A DNA stretch of 6,248 nucleotides from the NCBI GenBank assembly GCA_021786455.1, contig JAJYNF010000148.1, positions 1 to 6,248 of the forward strand. Direction: 5' to 3'. The position numbers and the translations under genes are program-made. The notes under the pieces are model-generated. The model searched no databases. It saw only the letters and a list, made by a program, of their open reading frames with translations, and was not told the origin of the DNA. Shown here in pieces: positions 6,002 through 6,248 of this stretch (positions are counted from its first letter, which is position 1; the number at the start of each line of letters is the position of its first letter). The DNA comes from Acidobacteriota bacterium (GTDB taxonomy: Bacteria > Acidobacteriota > Terriglobia > UBA7540).

Positions 6002-6023
6002 TCGGAAAAGCAGCCTTTAGGAT
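5995..6023 (+). promoter_or_regulatory. Predicted sigma70-type promoter of the HU-like gene
   Basis: A perfect -35 TTGACA (5995-6000), a 17-bp spacer and a -10 TAGGAT (6018-6023, four of six consensus bases) lie upstream of the plus-strand gene. Transcription would begin near 6030, about 20 nt before the GTG start, leaving room for the Shine-Dalgarno. Confidence 0.6.
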
Positions 6024-6050
6024 GAAATTCCCAAGGGCGAGGAGATTGGC

Positions 6051-6248
6051 GTGATTAAGCTTGACCTCGTGAATGAGGTCGTGAATCGTACCGGAATCAC
6101 CAAGGCCAAGTCGGAAAAAGCCGTCGAGACTATTTTTGACACCATGAAAAAGGCGCTCGCGCGAGGCGAGCGGATTGAGCTGCGAGGCTTTGGGGTGTTC
6201 AATGTCAAACCTCGCAAGACCGGCATTGGCCGCAATCCCCGCACCGGA
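6051..6248 (+). CDS. HU/IHF-family DNA-binding protein, N-terminal part (cut by window edge)
   Basis: Small histone-like protein of the HU/IHF family that binds and bends DNA as a dimer, shaping the nucleoid and assisting replication, recombination and transcription. The 66 visible residues begin MIKLDLVNEVVNRTGITKAKSEKAVETIFDTM (the dimerisation helices). They continue through RIELRGFGVFNVKPRKTGIGRNPRTG, the conserved RGFG-F turn and the beginning of the DNA-binding arm at GRNP; the rest lies past the edge. The start is a GTG at 6051 with GAGGAG (6039-6044) six bases upstream. An ATG at 6022 is in another frame and falls inside the -10 box. HU and the IHF subunits cannot be separated reliably from this half of the protein; the RGFGVF pattern is compatible with either. 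It is divergent from dcd and shares its promoter region. Confidence 0.93.
   Translation, partial: MIKLDLVNEVVNRTGITKAKSEKAVETIFDTMKKALARGERIELRGFGVFNVKPRKTGIGRNPRTG

Noticed and set aside
6022..6054. Ten-codon leader ORF (ATG at 6022, TGA overlapping the GTG start of the HU-like gene)
   Set aside because: The ATG falls inside the predicted -10 hexamer, so it would not be in the transcript.

Overview
The window is a conventional core-genome segment of a moderately GC-rich bacterium. It contains the str (streptomycin) operon rpsL-rpsG-fusA-tuf on the minus strand. Upstream of it lies a second minus-strand unit, dcd plus an M48 membrane metalloprotease gene, and a divergent HU/IHF-family gene runs off the right edge on the plus strand. 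My best guess for the source is Acidobacteriota. That rests on remembered resemblance of the EF-Tu N-terminus (FDRSKPHMNIGTIGHIDHG), the EF-G N-terminus (MPRQVPIEKTRNIG), the HU protein and the M48 protease. Verrucomicrobiota is the main alternative, and no search was possible.

Layout from left to right. Positions 1-199 hold the first 66 codons of tuf (minus). Positions 258-2414 are fusA, 2579-3049 rpsG and 3106-3483 rpsL, all minus, so the operon reads right to left. Positions 3484-3984 are a 501-base non-coding stretch. It carries a strong sigma70-type promoter for the str operon (3572-3601). Just upstream of that promoter is a 71-bp imperfect palindrome (3617-3687) flanked by an 8-bp direct repeat, which looks like a small miniature inverted-repeat element. 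The rest of the stretch has only a doubtful small ORF, possibly a decayed gene. Positions 3985-5346 encode the M48 protease, which appears to start at a TTG overlapping the stop codon of dcd (5343-5897). The 153-bp gap between dcd and the HU-like gene (6051 onward) contains two divergent promoters whose -35 boxes lie on opposite strands of the same seven bases.

Functionally, the str operon supplies the decoding proteins S12 and S7 and the two elongation GTPases. dcd feeds dUMP/dTTP synthesis, and the HU-like protein acts on chromosome structure. No defence system, CRISPR array, phage or novel multi-gene system is visible. The points worth a second look are regulatory or structural: the back-to-back promoters, the MITE-like palindrome next to the ribosomal promoter, hairpins and a missing Shine-Dalgarno before fusA, an insertion in EF-G domain IV, and the near-exclusive G-ending codon choice in the visible part of tuf.
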